Below are positions 49,101 to 60,410 of a DNA stretch of 64,000 nucleotides, piece by piece. Below the pieces are notes generated by a model. The model did not search any database. It saw nothing but the letters and a program-made list of their open reading frames with translations, and had not been told where the DNA came from. Position numbers and translations under genes: made by a program. The number at the start of each line of letters is the position of its first letter. Position 1 is the stretch's first letter. This DNA comes from Larus michahellis (taxonomy: Eukaryota; Chordata; Aves; Charadriiformes; Laridae): NCBI RefSeq assembly GCF_964199755.1, contig NC_133898.1, positions 29,825,985 to 29,889,984 of the forward strand, written 5' to 3'.

Positions 49101-50176
49101 ATTTCTGAGGAACAAATCTGCTATTAGAAGTGTTTTACTGGAATGAAAATTAGATTTTGCTATTGAAAAAAATGCAACAGGTTGCCCTTCCTTTTTCCCC
49201 CAATTTTTGTACAAATTGTACTTGTACCTCTATCTATAAGCCATCAAGAGCACTGTCTCATTTTCTCTGGGTTTCTAAAGGCTTGGGATTACACCCAGGC
49301 CCCTCTCTGAAACGATCTCTGTTTACTTTGTTAGACCATGCACATGGACCTCCAGGCTGTTTTGACTCCTTCTGAAGTTACTGACGAAGGTGCTGAACAT
49401 TTCACTGACCAGCACCAGAAAGGCACAGCTTGTTCCCAGTGTGATTTAATGCTTCGTTACTTTATCCTTAGTTTTGGAGTTCTCCAAAGAGAACAGCTTT
49501 TCTATTAATGGTACCCTCCCAATTTAGGTAGATACAAACAACTTTATCCATTTGTTCTCCTCCTGCTTTTTGTTTGGTCTTTTGCTGATGATTCTTTCTT
49601 TTCATCTCATCTGACAATATTTTAATTTCAGGACATACTTCCTAGCTGTGCATTTCTATTATTTACGGGTATTCTTGTTTTATATTAATATTAAAAGTGA
49701 CTGCTTTCAGTCTTTTCTTTTTTGCTTAACTGCAGATGGCTGACTGTGCCTCTTGGTTTTATTTCTTCATATGAATTCCTTTTCCTCTGGTGCTGATGCA
49801 ATAAACCCCGATAACCATTGAGGTTAATCTTAAACAGCATTAAGAGCAATTACAGTTCACAACCTCTGTGCACGCTGGTTGACCTTAAGCTTTCTGACAT
49901 CCCATATCATTCCCGAACCGTTTTCTGCTGCCTTCCAGCTTCCTAAATGCTGTTACTAGGAGGAAAACTGATTTCCAACAGGAAACTCCTTCTCTGAAAC
50001 AAGCTCGCCGTTGTGTCACGCCTGACTTGATTAGGCAACAGTTTAGTAACTGATCTCCTTCGTGTCAAGACACGGGGACAGAAAGAAAAGTGAACGTCCC
50101 TGGCTCGCACCGAGGTTTCCCACTCATTTTGTGTATCTGTAACAGATACAAACACGGCAGCGGGGGGGTTACTCAC
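46154..50176 (-). other. ATF3: ATF3 intron 1
   Basis: The intron, about 4.0-4.5 kb depending on which exon 1 donor is used, carries one clear ancient hairpin repeat (47952-48019). Otherwise it has only short chance frames, the longest 138 codons at 46632-47048 on minus, which is not recognisable. Confidence 0.75.
47952..48019. repeat. Ancient hairpin repeat (CATTGACTTCAATGGG family) in ATF3 intron 1
   Basis: The 68-bp imperfect palindrome has outer arms GTGAAATCCTG (47952-47962) and CAGGATTTCAC (48009-48019) that pair perfectly. Inner arms CACTGAAATCAA and TTGACCTCAATG pair partially. I recall this hairpin type as widespread in bird and reptile genomes; the exact family name is not certain. 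Confidence 0.65.
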
Positions 50177-50396
50177 GGCCTGCCCGGATCCTCTACAGCT
50201 CCTCCGCCCCCGCGGACCCTCCGGGCTGGCGGTGCCGCCGCCGGCTGCCTCCACCTCCCGGGCGCACTCCCGCCCGGCATCCCCGCCGCTCCCGGAGCCG
50301 CCGCCGCCGCCGTCCCTCCGCCGCGGCCGCCACCGCGCGGTGCCGAGCGGCGCTGCCGGCCCGGGGCCAGCCGGGGCTCGGCGGGCTCCCTCCCGC

Positions 50397-50447
50397 CGCT
50401 CACATCTGGCGGCAGCTCGGGCAGGGGGTTCCCCCCAGATGTGAGCG
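50397..50447. repeat. 13-bp inverted repeat with paired E-boxes near ATF3 exon 1
   Basis: Arms 50397-50409 (CGCTCACATCTGG) and 50435-50447 are perfect reverse complements around a 25-base GC-rich loop. Each arm carries an E-box core (CATCTG/CAGATG). It falls in the long form of exon 1, or in intron 1 if the nearer donor is used. Confidence 0.75.
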
Positions 50448-50685
50448 CCGGGAGGGCGGGCGTGGGGCAGCGGCGGGGAGCTCGGCGGGGCCGGCGGCTC
50501 TCTCGGGGCTCACGGGAAGCGGCGGTACATCCGCACCCCGTTTCGCTCCGGCGGCGAAACTTTTCCCCGCCGCGGACCCCCCGGCGGGCATCTCTCCGCG
50601 GCGGGACAACCTCCCACGGAGCCCAAAACCCCGCTCCCCGCCGGCACCCGGAGCCTCGGCGTCTCCCCTCCCGCTTCCAACCTAC

Positions 50686-50808
50686 CTTCCTCCCGCTGCG
50701 CTGCTGTTTTCCCCGCCGGAGGGAAGGGGCTCCCAGCCCACCCCGTCCCGGTAGCCGTCCTCTCTCCTCCGGGACGAGCAGCTCTCGCCGCTCCCCGCTC
50801 CTCTGCCT
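50686..50808 (-). other. ATF3: ATF3 non-coding exon 1 (inferred)
   Basis: A transcription start near 50803-50810 is inferred from the TATA box at 50840-50833. The donor GTAGGT at 50685 would give a 5' UTR exon of about 120 nt, in line with the short first exon of mammalian ATF3. A stronger donor consensus, GTGAGT at 50176-50171, would instead give an exon of about 630 nt. Both may be used. Only transcript data can choose. Confidence 0.5.
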
Positions 50809-50817
50809 CTCGCTTCG

Positions 50818-50826
50818 GTTGCATCA
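50818..50826 (-). promoter_or_regulatory. ATF3: C/EBP-ATF response element (CARE) in the ATF3 core promoter
   Basis: TGATGCAAC on the minus strand matches the CARE consensus TGATGNAAN. It is the sequence I recall for the human ATF3 CARE, which sits at about -23 to -15. It lies between the TATA box and the inferred start, as in human. ATF4 acts there in amino-acid and ER stress, so the same control is inferred. Confidence 0.75.
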
Positions 50827-50832
50827 CCCCCC

Positions 50833-50840
50833 CTTATATA
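50833..50840 (-). promoter_or_regulatory. ATF3: ATF3 TATA box
   Basis: TATATAAG on the minus strand, with GC-rich flanks. Mammalian ATF3 also has a TATA promoter. It lies about 30 bp upstream of the inferred start. Confidence 0.8.
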
Positions 50841-50886
50841 GCCGAGCGGGCAGCGCTGGTATTTACTCTGGCGGCAAGTCCCGGGC

Positions 50887-50894
50887 TGATGTCA
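50887..50894 (-). promoter_or_regulatory. ATF3: ATF/CRE-like site in the ATF3 promoter
   Basis: TGACATCA on the minus strand differs from the CRE palindrome at one position. Its place, about 80-90 bp upstream of the inferred start, corresponds to the ATF/CRE autoregulatory site of human ATF3 (about -92 to -85). Confidence 0.65.
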
Positions 50895-50896
50895 TG

Positions 50897-50906
50897 CTAT
50901 TAATAG
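50897..50906. promoter_or_regulatory. ATF3: MEF2-type palindrome in the ATF3 promoter
   Basis: CTATTAATAG is a perfect palindrome matching the MEF2 consensus YTAWWWWTAR. It lies two bases from the CRE-like site, in otherwise GC-rich DNA. Confidence 0.45.
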
Positions 50907-50949
50907 CCTCCCCGAAAGAGAGGGAGGAGGGAAACGGAGCCCGTGGCGG

Positions 50950-50958
50950 TGATGCAAG
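50950..50958 (+). promoter_or_regulatory. ATF3: Second CARE-like element upstream of ATF3
   Basis: TGATGCAAG on the plus strand also fits TGATGNAAN. It lies about 145 bp upstream of the inferred start, just beside the large inverted repeat. Whether it is functional is unknown. Confidence 0.4.
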
Positions 50959-50968
50959 GTTTCCCCCG

Positions 50969-51037
50969 CCGGCACGGCTCGGCACGGCGCGGAACGGCGC
51001 GATCCGCGCCGTTCCGCGCCGTGCCGAGCTGTGCCGG
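50969..51037. repeat. Large GC-rich inverted repeat upstream of ATF3
   Basis: Arms 50969-51001 and 51005-51037 are each 33 bp and complementary at 32 of 33 positions, with only three bases between them. The arms are built from GGCACGGC/GGAACGGC-like units. The feature lies about 130-200 bp upstream of the TATA box and would form a very stable hairpin or cruciform. Confidence 0.9.
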
Positions 51038-51080
51038 GCGGTACCGCAGGTTCCCCGACACCTCGGAGCATCCATCGGCG

Positions 51081-54000
51081 CCCGGAGAGACCCCGTTCTC
51101 CCTCCCTTACCTTCCCTTTCTTTTTTTTTTTTTAATTAAGGCACCGAAGGGTTTCTTTCTCCGGCTCCTTTTGCTGCGGAGAATAAATCAAAGTCTCTCT
51201 CACGACCCCCCCTTCCCACCCCACCACCCCCCCCAAAAAAAAAAAAAAGAAAAAAAAGTGGAGACTGTGTAGTTTTCGAAAGGACTGAAAAATGGGATCT
51301 TATTCTACGGGAAAGAACTGTTTAACGCACCCCCCCCCTTCCCCCCTCCCCTTCTCCGTGCTGCTTCAGATGACAGCTAAAAGTTCGCTTTACGTGAAGA
51401 GGAAGGCTTCAGTTTTTACTCTGAGCAGGAAAGACCCGTTAAATGAAATAACAGAAAGCTAAAAATAATGTTGTGGGGTTTGGGCTGGTTTTTTATTTGT
51501 GTTTGTATTTTTTGGTTTTTTGGTTGTGGTTTCTGGTTTTTTCTTTAATCTTTTCTTAAAACACAACAGCACACGATTTCCTTATGATTTCAGGGAAACC
51601 CAGGGAGTACCTATAGGAGAGAGGTTAATATGGTGATGCCAGTGGTGAAGGGGTTTTTGTTTTGTTCTGTTTTTTGTTGTTGTTTCCATAGCTTCCTGGT
51701 TTGTTAAACGACAGGAATTGCCTTCTAACAGCCCCCAAAGTGCTGTAAAATGAGATGTGTCAAAAAAGCCTTTACCCAGGAGAGACACAGAAGGCTTACA
51801 AAGAGAGATCAGTGTTATGCAGTACGATAACATTCCATAAACAACACATACAAACTTGTCATTAAGAGAGTCTTCAAGTCTCTGTACCCGGCATGGAAAG
51901 ATCAGGACATTTCATGCTTGAGGATATTCTAACTAAACCAATATAAAATATATACCTTCATATATAAAATGTATACCCTGAGCAAGCACTCCAACTGGTT
52001 AATTAATTTCATAATCAATGTAGCTGTATTTTGATAATAGGTAATATGTCTCAAGTGGTATATTCTGGCATGTATTATTGCTTGGAGCACTTTATGAAGG
52101 ATACTGATATCTAATACTAGTATGAAAGTCCCTCTGTTCTCCCCCTGTGTGGCTGCCTGAGTGTAGATGTATATACATAAATGTGCACATTGGCCACACA
52201 GAGAGGAGTAGTAATCTTAGCTTTTAAAATGTCCCAGTGCTAGCATGCTCAACTTTGCAAACTTAACGCTCCTATTTTACATTTAATTTTCCACTTTTGA
52301 AAAAAAATATAAATCTGGTGGTGAAGGGAAGGCGTCTGGAGTCGTGACGTTGGCTTTCCTCCTGTGGAAGGTGCAGTCGCTCCCTGTTCTCCTCAAACAA
52401 TGAAGTGCCCTTAGCAGAGGGCAGGAGTGAGCTCCTCTGACCTACCTGGCAGCTCTCCGTTTACAGCTTGTGCAAACTGCAAGCTTTTCTTTTTCACTCA
52501 CTTATAGATAAATCATTTTGAGCTCTTTCAAAACATGTTTATTGCCTTATCTTTATTAATCTAGGTAAATCAATGTCAAGTATAACGCCAGGCAAAAACT
52601 TTGCTCTTCAGAAGGGTCTAGAGCAAGCTTTCAGCTCGGTGCAGCCTGTGAGGTTCTTTTTACTTCAGAGGCATAATTTTATAACTCATGCCGTGTTCAA
52701 AAACAGCTGGCATCGTTTTTCTCAAGCCTAGTAGAAAAAAAATATCCCTCTCAAGCAGAGGCCAAATGTGGAAAATTTCTTCCCAAAAGATAATTGGTTG
52801 GAAAGTTCTGAGCATGAAGTTATTGTGGAAACGTGTTAGCAACATCGGTTTTAGTGGCCCTGACCAGGTGCCTGCTATAATTCTGACAGAGATTTAGCAA
52901 CTGTCCGTTCCTATTTAGCTAGCTGTACCAGAACTTAGAGTGTTTTCAGCTAAGCAGAGCAATGTCACAGAACAATGAAGAGGGAAAAAAAGCAGCTCCC
53001 TCCTTCAATGTGGGTAGAAGTAGCTTGGAAATCCAAGTGTTGTTATCCTGTTGTTAAGGGTCACTGTCGTCTACTCAACAATCACAACACTTCACCAAGG
53101 AAGCAGATGATTATTTTGTTTTGAAATCATACTATATTATACAACACTAAAGCCAAGAGATTTGTTTGCTGTACAATGCTGCTTCACCACTGCTGGTACC
53201 ATTATTGCCCATGAGCTACAGACGGTACTAAAAACTGACAGCAAACCAGTTGTGTTCATTCTTGAACTGCTCCTGAAGTGAGCCAGCTCCTCCCTGCAAA
53301 GCAAACAGAGACTGTTCCTGTGCGCATTTAAGATTAGGCCACTGAAACATGTCCTGGCTTGAAATTCTTCAGTGAAAAAAGAAAATGAAACCACATTGAA
53401 AAATAAACCCAGTTCCACTGTGTCACATAGGTTTTTATTCTGCTCCCCTTTAAAACCAAAGCTAACTTGATCTCAGTAAAGACATAGAATCACACACCAG
53501 TTTAAAGATATAAAAAATTAATAATTAAGGCTATCAGGAAGTCAAAGTAAAACCCAGTACAGCCACCAGATGCTCTGACGTTCTCTGCCAGTTTCATTTT
53601 CCATCTCATAAAATCTTTCATTTGCCTCCCTCTGAACATTTACCGATCCTTTTCCATTTCATTTCTCTCTTTCATCACAAACTTCAGGGGACAGCTTACC
53701 CACCAGAATAGCACTCATTTCACAGAGGTGACATTCGTGTTCATTATTTCTACTTTCCCTTAAGCCAGGTACAGCAGCTCTTCACCAGAAGACTGACACG
53801 TATTGGGTCCTTCTCCCTCTTCTCAGACATGAGGCTGATTACCACCCTACGGTGTGGTCCTTGCAGCCCTCCAGGAGTCCCCAGTGTAGAGGAAAGAATT
53901 CTTTCCTTTACCTTTTCCTGACCAAATCCTGCCTCCACATCCCTTGATGCTACCTCATACGCTGTGAGTATTTGATTTAAACTAAAATACGTCTGTCTCC

Positions 54001-57000
54001 TTGCTAAACAGAGCTATAGACGTCATTATACAGAGGAACAGACTCCCGTCCTTACAGCTTTCTGGTGTCTCCTGTCTTAACATTTATGCAACTGTAGGAT
54101 GTCAGTCAGAGTAACACAATTAAAATCTCCATGTCCCATCCAGATCCTATGTTGGCTTATGGTCAAGCAGTTCCATCAAACCTATTTGGTTTGGTGAAAA
54201 CATAATGAGATGTAAATAAATAAAACATCTTATGATATCTTGAGTAAAACCATCTCTCTGTGTGCTTTGCAGTTTTAATTGTATTAAATTTTGAAATTAG
54301 CTTAACCCTGATGGTTCAAATTTTTCCCTGCATGGCACATATATGAGAAAGAGGTTTCCAGAACTCAGAGCTGTCATGTGGTAAAATCAGCACAGAATCA
54401 GGTTTTTTGACTCTGTCTTAAAAAGTATTCTCTATTTCTGTGATGGGAGTTAACCTTCACCATGATTTTTGCTATGTGGTACATTCAGGTCTAAATCTAT
54501 GTGGTATGACTCCCCTGTTCCCCAAAACACGCACGAGTTTTGAGACAATTTTCCCATCTGACTGGACTAACACCAGAGTTGAAACTTGGGACTATTTTTT
54601 CCAAGGTTTAGGTTACTACTGCTTGAACTACGGGAGTAATCTGCAGTAGAAGTAGCATCAGCCACCTCCACCCAGCTCAGGGCTCTTCAGCTGCCGTCTG
54701 GGTATTCCTTGGGCATCTGTGGGCTACTTACAAGAGTTTCTCAAAAAAGTGACTAAAAAACCCCCTAAGCGCACAGTAAGGAGGATCAAATTCACCCCAG
54801 AACATTTGGATCTCTATGGGGTAAGAAGTCCAAAAACTGAAGGGAGTTAAAACCCACAGAGTCAACGAGGACAGACTCGCACAGAGAATGTATGGCAAAC
54901 CCTGCTACCGGCTTACGTTTAATACCACTCAAGCCAATGAGTATATGTCTTGTGAAGGGAAATAAGTGCACTATTTTTAACTTATTTATTTAACACTCAA
55001 GGTGAAATTAATTTGCTCCTTGCTTTTCCCTCCTCAGCTTACCTTTCCTTACTGCTTGTTTCCATCACTATCTGATAATTCCTCTAAATCCATTTATTCT
55101 CTGTTTATTATCTCCTTTTTGGATGCTCCTGTTTGCTACCCTCTTTTACTTTGTTTTAGTAATAGCCCCCTTTCCCATTTCCTCAAGACAGCAGCTTCTC
55201 CTTTTCTTTTGCCACTTCCCTTTTCTCCTCCTCTCACTTCTCTCTTTTCCCTCCCTGTATCCCTTTCTATTCCCTTTTTCCAGCAATTTTTCTCCCATAG
55301 GTCCTTCTGATCCTGCCCTGGCAGCTTCCTAAGTTTAAATGATTCATTTTAATTTTCTCTTTCACTTTTTGTGATTTTACTTTTTGTTTCTCTGCTAATA
55401 AGATGGAGACACCGATAACAAAATTACCAAGGGGTACAAGAAGATGTACATTTCAGGACCAGACTCTAGTGCCCAAAATTACCATGAACTTTACTGGAAC
55501 TTTACTAAATTAAATGTTCCACAAGGTTGTCAGTCATTATTACGCACAGTGCTTTCGGGGTGCAGAGTCAGGGGACGGGGACGGGGAGGGGAGAAGTTGC
55601 ACAAACATCCCTTCTCTCTAGCTGAGACAGCCCTGACACTGGCCCAGACAAGTATATCTTTACTTCCCTCCTGCTGAAGCCTTTCAAGGTGTTTTTTTTT
55701 TATCGGATGGACTTTGTGCACTGACGTAGGAGCTGGCTAAGCACAATAGTCTGTAATTACAATTTCTGATCTCTTTGGATACATCCAGATCGTAACCAAC
55801 AAGGAAGAGAGATGCCACATATGAAAGTATGAAAGAATCACATCTTAAACTAGACTGAATAAAGCAAACTCACTGGTTCCACTGAACAAGCAAAATGATA
55901 GGCTAGATATATTAATTGCTCTCCAGGCAAGTGTAAATTATATCTCCTTTATGGTGCCTCTATAGTCCCATCTGTTTAATGGTGAGAAAAGCTCCATCTT
56001 CACAGATCCTCCCCTTCACCTCCTCCTCCCCATCCTTTCCACCTTGTAAAAGCATGCCAGATTTTTCTTCAGAGCATGAACTGAAGCCGAACAGCATAAT
56101 GAACTTCATCAATGGCTTTACATGTAAAAAAAAAGATCACGGATTAAAGTACTAAGACCTGATCCAACTGTTATTGAAGTCAATGGGAAGATTCCCATTG
56201 ACTTCAATGAGAGATAAATTCAGCCCCCAGGGACTATGAAAAATCAGCATTTAGTCACACTGGTTCTCAGCACACAAAACTCTCCTCTTAAAATGACTTG
56301 AAAGAAATGCTAGAAATTATTCACTGAAGGTGTACTTTTCACTTAGGTGGACTAATGTAATTATGGTTTGTATGCCAGGTAAACACAAAGGGAAGAGACT
56401 GAGAGAATACGGCTATTTTTACTGGGCTGAGTTACAAATATTTTGGAATCATCACGCTGCTACACACAAATAAACACACACACGCAAACACATGCTCCCT
56501 ATAAAAATTACCTGTTCTCATTGATCGCCCTTGGAACTGTGCATCCTATAAAGGACACTCTAGGACTTGATGTCATTAATGATACTTTAAACAGCTCTTC
56601 TCATCTGCCTGGTAAATATGTAAATTACAATTTGCCATAATAATTACAAATGCACATTTCTAATTATTAAACATTGATTTCTACATAAATACCATTTCAG
56701 ATACCAACAACGTATGACACAGATTTGCAATCTACTGACGATTCAAAACCAAGGCTGCCATTGCAGCTTTCACGCTGCTTATCATTTGTCCTCTCACCCA
56801 CTTTACATGTGCCTTGCCATGAGAGGAACGCATGAATGATCTTAGTTTGCAGCCTTTTATCTTCCCTGGTTTATTTTTTTGGCTTTAACTGTACAATAAC
56901 TTGCCCAGATAATAAAGAACAAAGTGTAAGTGAAATGAAACCAATAGGGCTGCACGCAGTTTTAAAATAAGACTGCCTTAATTGCAATCATAGAGGCATT

Positions 57001-60000
57001 CCCTGAGCTCAAATCCTGACTGCTCCGTGGGCACGGGAGGCTGCCAATGAGGGCACCTCAGCAAGGGGGGAAGATGCAGGGTGTCACTGCATCCACCTGG
57101 GGTCCCCCCGTGACTGTCAGTCCAGTGGGGTCACTACCCACTGTGGGGTAGGGTCCATCTTCTGTCCAGTGACTCTTTGAAGCAAAATGGTTACAGAGAG
57201 AGAAAAGTGGACTGCAGGATGCCCCTTGTCCATGGGCATGTCCTCACCACGAGGCTGTAAAGTCAGGCACCATCTGGTTTACTAAGTGGTTCATAACTTC
57301 CTAATAGGAAGGCTTGAGCAGGAGAAGTCAAGAGTAAGGTTCCCCAAAAAGCACAGCTGAAAGGTTTGTGGTTAGATCATTTCTCCTCAAAAAGAGGGGG
57401 CATGAGTTTCATCCCTTTCAGCCAGAGGTGAGAACCCAACTCAGGTTTTTCTACCCAGACCAAGTGGTCTCACTGATGGAGTTTTATTAAAAGACCAGCT
57501 CAGTCCCTGACTGATGTTTTACATAGTCCAAGATTAGAAGGGAAATTGGGGTCGTGAATGCCCCAGTCACAGTGGTGATTGGATTGCAGGTTAGGTAGTA
57601 AGTAGGAGAGATGGGGACATTCATTTTCGTCGTGCCCAGCTTCCTTCTGTGGAGCTGGGCTTTAGTCATTCTACACTGGAAATAATTATTAATGAGGCAG
57701 ATGAGGACAGTGCTACTCACTGGACTGGGAGTCAGGAAATGAGAGGGCTCCTTATTTACTGTCTTTGTAATTTTGCATACTCTGATGGGCTTCCTTTGGT
57801 TCTGTTTCCCACTCTGTTGAAATGGATAATGGTATTTTATGTTCTAGGGTGAAGTAGCTGAGATTCCCAAATGGAAATCACTGATACAGCTGGTGTACTT
57901 CATTTTCATGTCTAATTTTAATTAGCATTCTAATGTGCCATCACACCTGGGCCTTTTGCTGCTGGATGCTCTCTAGATGCACTATTATCTATTCTCACTA
58001 GTTAATGTGTGTGTCACAGTAGTATTTAGCAGCCTCAGGAAGGATTCTGGGTGTATTTTTCTTATATGCAAGAGTTTTATATCAAGCTCTGAATAGGATG
58101 ACAATCTTTCAACTGTCAAACAGAAGCCCAGATTCAGCACAGCAATTAAATCAGAGCTGAATAGGCCCTGCCCAAAAGTCTTGCCTAACTTAAGACTTGC
58201 TGTTAATAAAAAGCTATAATAGCCTCTATAAAATATTGTAAGTTATTCCTATGGGATTATATTTCTTCTAACACATTTGGGATGAGAGCACCTGCCAAGG
58301 TATAGTTTTGTGGTCTTTTGTCACGGTCCTTATTTTGGCAGTTTTCTTATAAGTATGGGCTGACCAATTAATTAATTTGTTATAAACCTTACAACAAAGC
58401 TTTAGAATTTGAGTAGATCTGAATTATTAAAGGAAACAAAAACCTGATAACTTTAAAGAGGCATAGAGCACGAAAGCAAAGTTTGACACAGAGAACAAAA
58501 GCAGAGTGTTTTGTCCACCTGTTACACTGAAGCCTGCATTGTTAGTGGACTTTAGAGGAGGGCCTAGTTAGTGAAAAATAACCATCTCTAAGGTAAATTG
58601 TCTTTTTATTATTCTTTTTCACTCTAATTCTTACGTTTGGGATTTATCAAACCATTTAAGCCTACTTTTTCAGAAAGTTATTTAGAGGTAAACATTTCCT
58701 GCACTGAACTAGGGATGCAGAGGATTACTACCAGGCCATTCGCATGCACCATCCCACATGCCCAGATGAACTCCGTGCATTTGAGGCCATAGGCTTTGCC
58801 GGCTGAAGCCTTCTTGGAAGCCTTCCACTCTGAAGTGAGTCTCCCTGCAGCAGCAGGAATAGCTAACGCGTGTCGTGTATAAGCAATGATGACTGGTAAG
58901 AAAAGCATTTTCTGGGAGTTTAATGATCAGTTGGGAGTGTTCTCATCCCCCTATCTGTGCTCAGCTTGGCACTTACTGACAGGAAAAGCCTTCCCCATCA
59001 GGTATTTTTACTGTTGTACTTCATGAAAAAAATGTAAAATACAAAGATGAAAAAAAGATTGGCTCTGCTTTACTAGTAAAAATTAAACTCCAAATGCAGC
59101 AAAAAACAAATAGTAGTAAAAGCAGAAACAGGACTGGACCCAAGGCCCTGGGGACTGCAGGGACCAGAACTGGGAGGTAGGAGAGCTGTTGAATATAAAG
59201 AGATTTTGCAAGCTAAAGAAAGAAGGGAGAGAAGCAAGAAAAATTAATCAGGGCAGCTGCAGGAAAAAAAGACTTTTTGGTTGCTTGCTTCTGATCAGTT
59301 TTGTATGAGTTGCTATTTGTTATTAATGCGTTATTTTGTCCCATGTTCTACAGAACGATCTCAGGCTCTTTACAGCATGTGAGCAAATGCAAGAGTTAGG
59401 CAGACTTAGAAATATGATGCAGTTATTAAACTACTCTAAAGAAACATGACGAAATGGATGATTTTCTAAGTTAGGTATCCTTCTAAATTAGCAAGTCTAT
59501 ACCTTATAACTTCCCTATATTTTTTGGCACTGCTTCCTAGGACTATTCAAATCATAATTTGTACAAGCATATGTAAGATCTTGCTTATGCTACAGCTTCA
59601 AGGATGAGGAAAATGAGAGAAAACCCTGCTGACCAGAGGGGATCCGCGAGGTGAAGCAGAATATTGGTTAGTGTATGCGAGGGCACTTTGGTGGTTGTTT
59701 CTAGAGACAGAAAGCTGTCCTGTGAAAGCAATCTCTCACAGGTACAGATGGAGCTAGTTAGAGTAGGCACTTCCTTTTATTGTCAGGACTTATCAAGACA
59801 TTTAAGAACCAATGTGGGAGTTTCTCCTCAGATACCACTCCTGTCAAGTTCAGTGCAAGGTCAGCCCCAATTAATTTTGCAGGACTGTGCCCATAATGAG
59901 AGAGGACTGCTTCTCCAGAATTGCTGATTATCTTTTCAAGAGTCTGCTTGCTTTTGCAGGTAAATATTGAAGGATTTTTAGTGGTACTTCACGGATGAAC

Positions 60001-60410
60001 ACACACACTACTTTAAAACTGTAAGGAACTAGTTAACTGAAGACACTGTTCTCCACTTATATACAGAAAAGAGACTGTGATACACAATCAGCCATCGGTC
60101 AGCGTGAAAGAGAAGGTAAACGCGTAAAAATAAAATACTCCTGTAAAGGGTTGTTAGGAGCACTCAGCAGATTTCACTGTGACTTCATGGTGTTTTCTAC
60201 AGGAATCCAATACTGTATTGCTCCACATTAAGGGAGAGATTTACCATTTTAAGGGCTCAGTTTCCCATAAAGGAAAGGGTAGTTCAAGTCTATTTAAATT
60301 TATCATATTTTTCCATAAAAGAAAGCTGATCAAAGTAAAACTTGCTTTACCATCCCATTTTAAAGACAGATTCCCATCATGTTCTGGAGGGGAAGGCAGT
60401 TTCCTTGCTA
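51081..60410. other. Upstream of ATF3, nothing coding recognised
   Basis: The first 500 bp contains C-, A- and T-rich low-complexity tracts (51121-51134, 51208-51257, 51331-51350). The rest is AT-rich with short chance frames. The ancient hairpin at 56173-56208 and a CA-rich tract at 56471-56488 are the only structured features I see. In mammals an alternative distal ATF3 promoter lies much further upstream; no candidate is visible here. Confidence 0.5.
56173..56208. repeat. Ancient hairpin repeat (CATTGACTTCAATGGG family)
   Basis: Two perfect 17-bp arms, 56173-56189 (ATTGAAGTCAATGGGAA) and 56192-56208, are separated by two bases. Flanking ACCTGATCCAA on the left fits the family pattern of a longer palindrome ending in a GATC-containing arm. 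Confidence 0.75.

Larger units (their letters stand above)
50160..51080. promoter_or_regulatory. ATF3: CpG island covering the ATF3 promoter and non-coding exon 1
   Basis: About 0.9 kb of GC-rich, CpG-dense DNA at the 5' end of ATF3. It contains the TATA promoter and the inverted repeats described separately. Open frames through it (349 codons on plus, 105 on minus) are GC by-products. Confidence 0.85.

Noticed and set aside
50510-50827. Minus-strand frame starting at 50827 as an ATF3 upstream ORF or alternative start
   Set aside because: Its ATG lies upstream of the start inferred from the TATA box (it is part of the CARE motif), so the main transcript should not include it.
50090-51139. 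349-codon plus-strand open frame over the ATF3 CpG island
   Set aside because: Low-complexity product caused by GC content. It runs antisense through the ATF3 promoter and the palindrome, with no recognisable domain.
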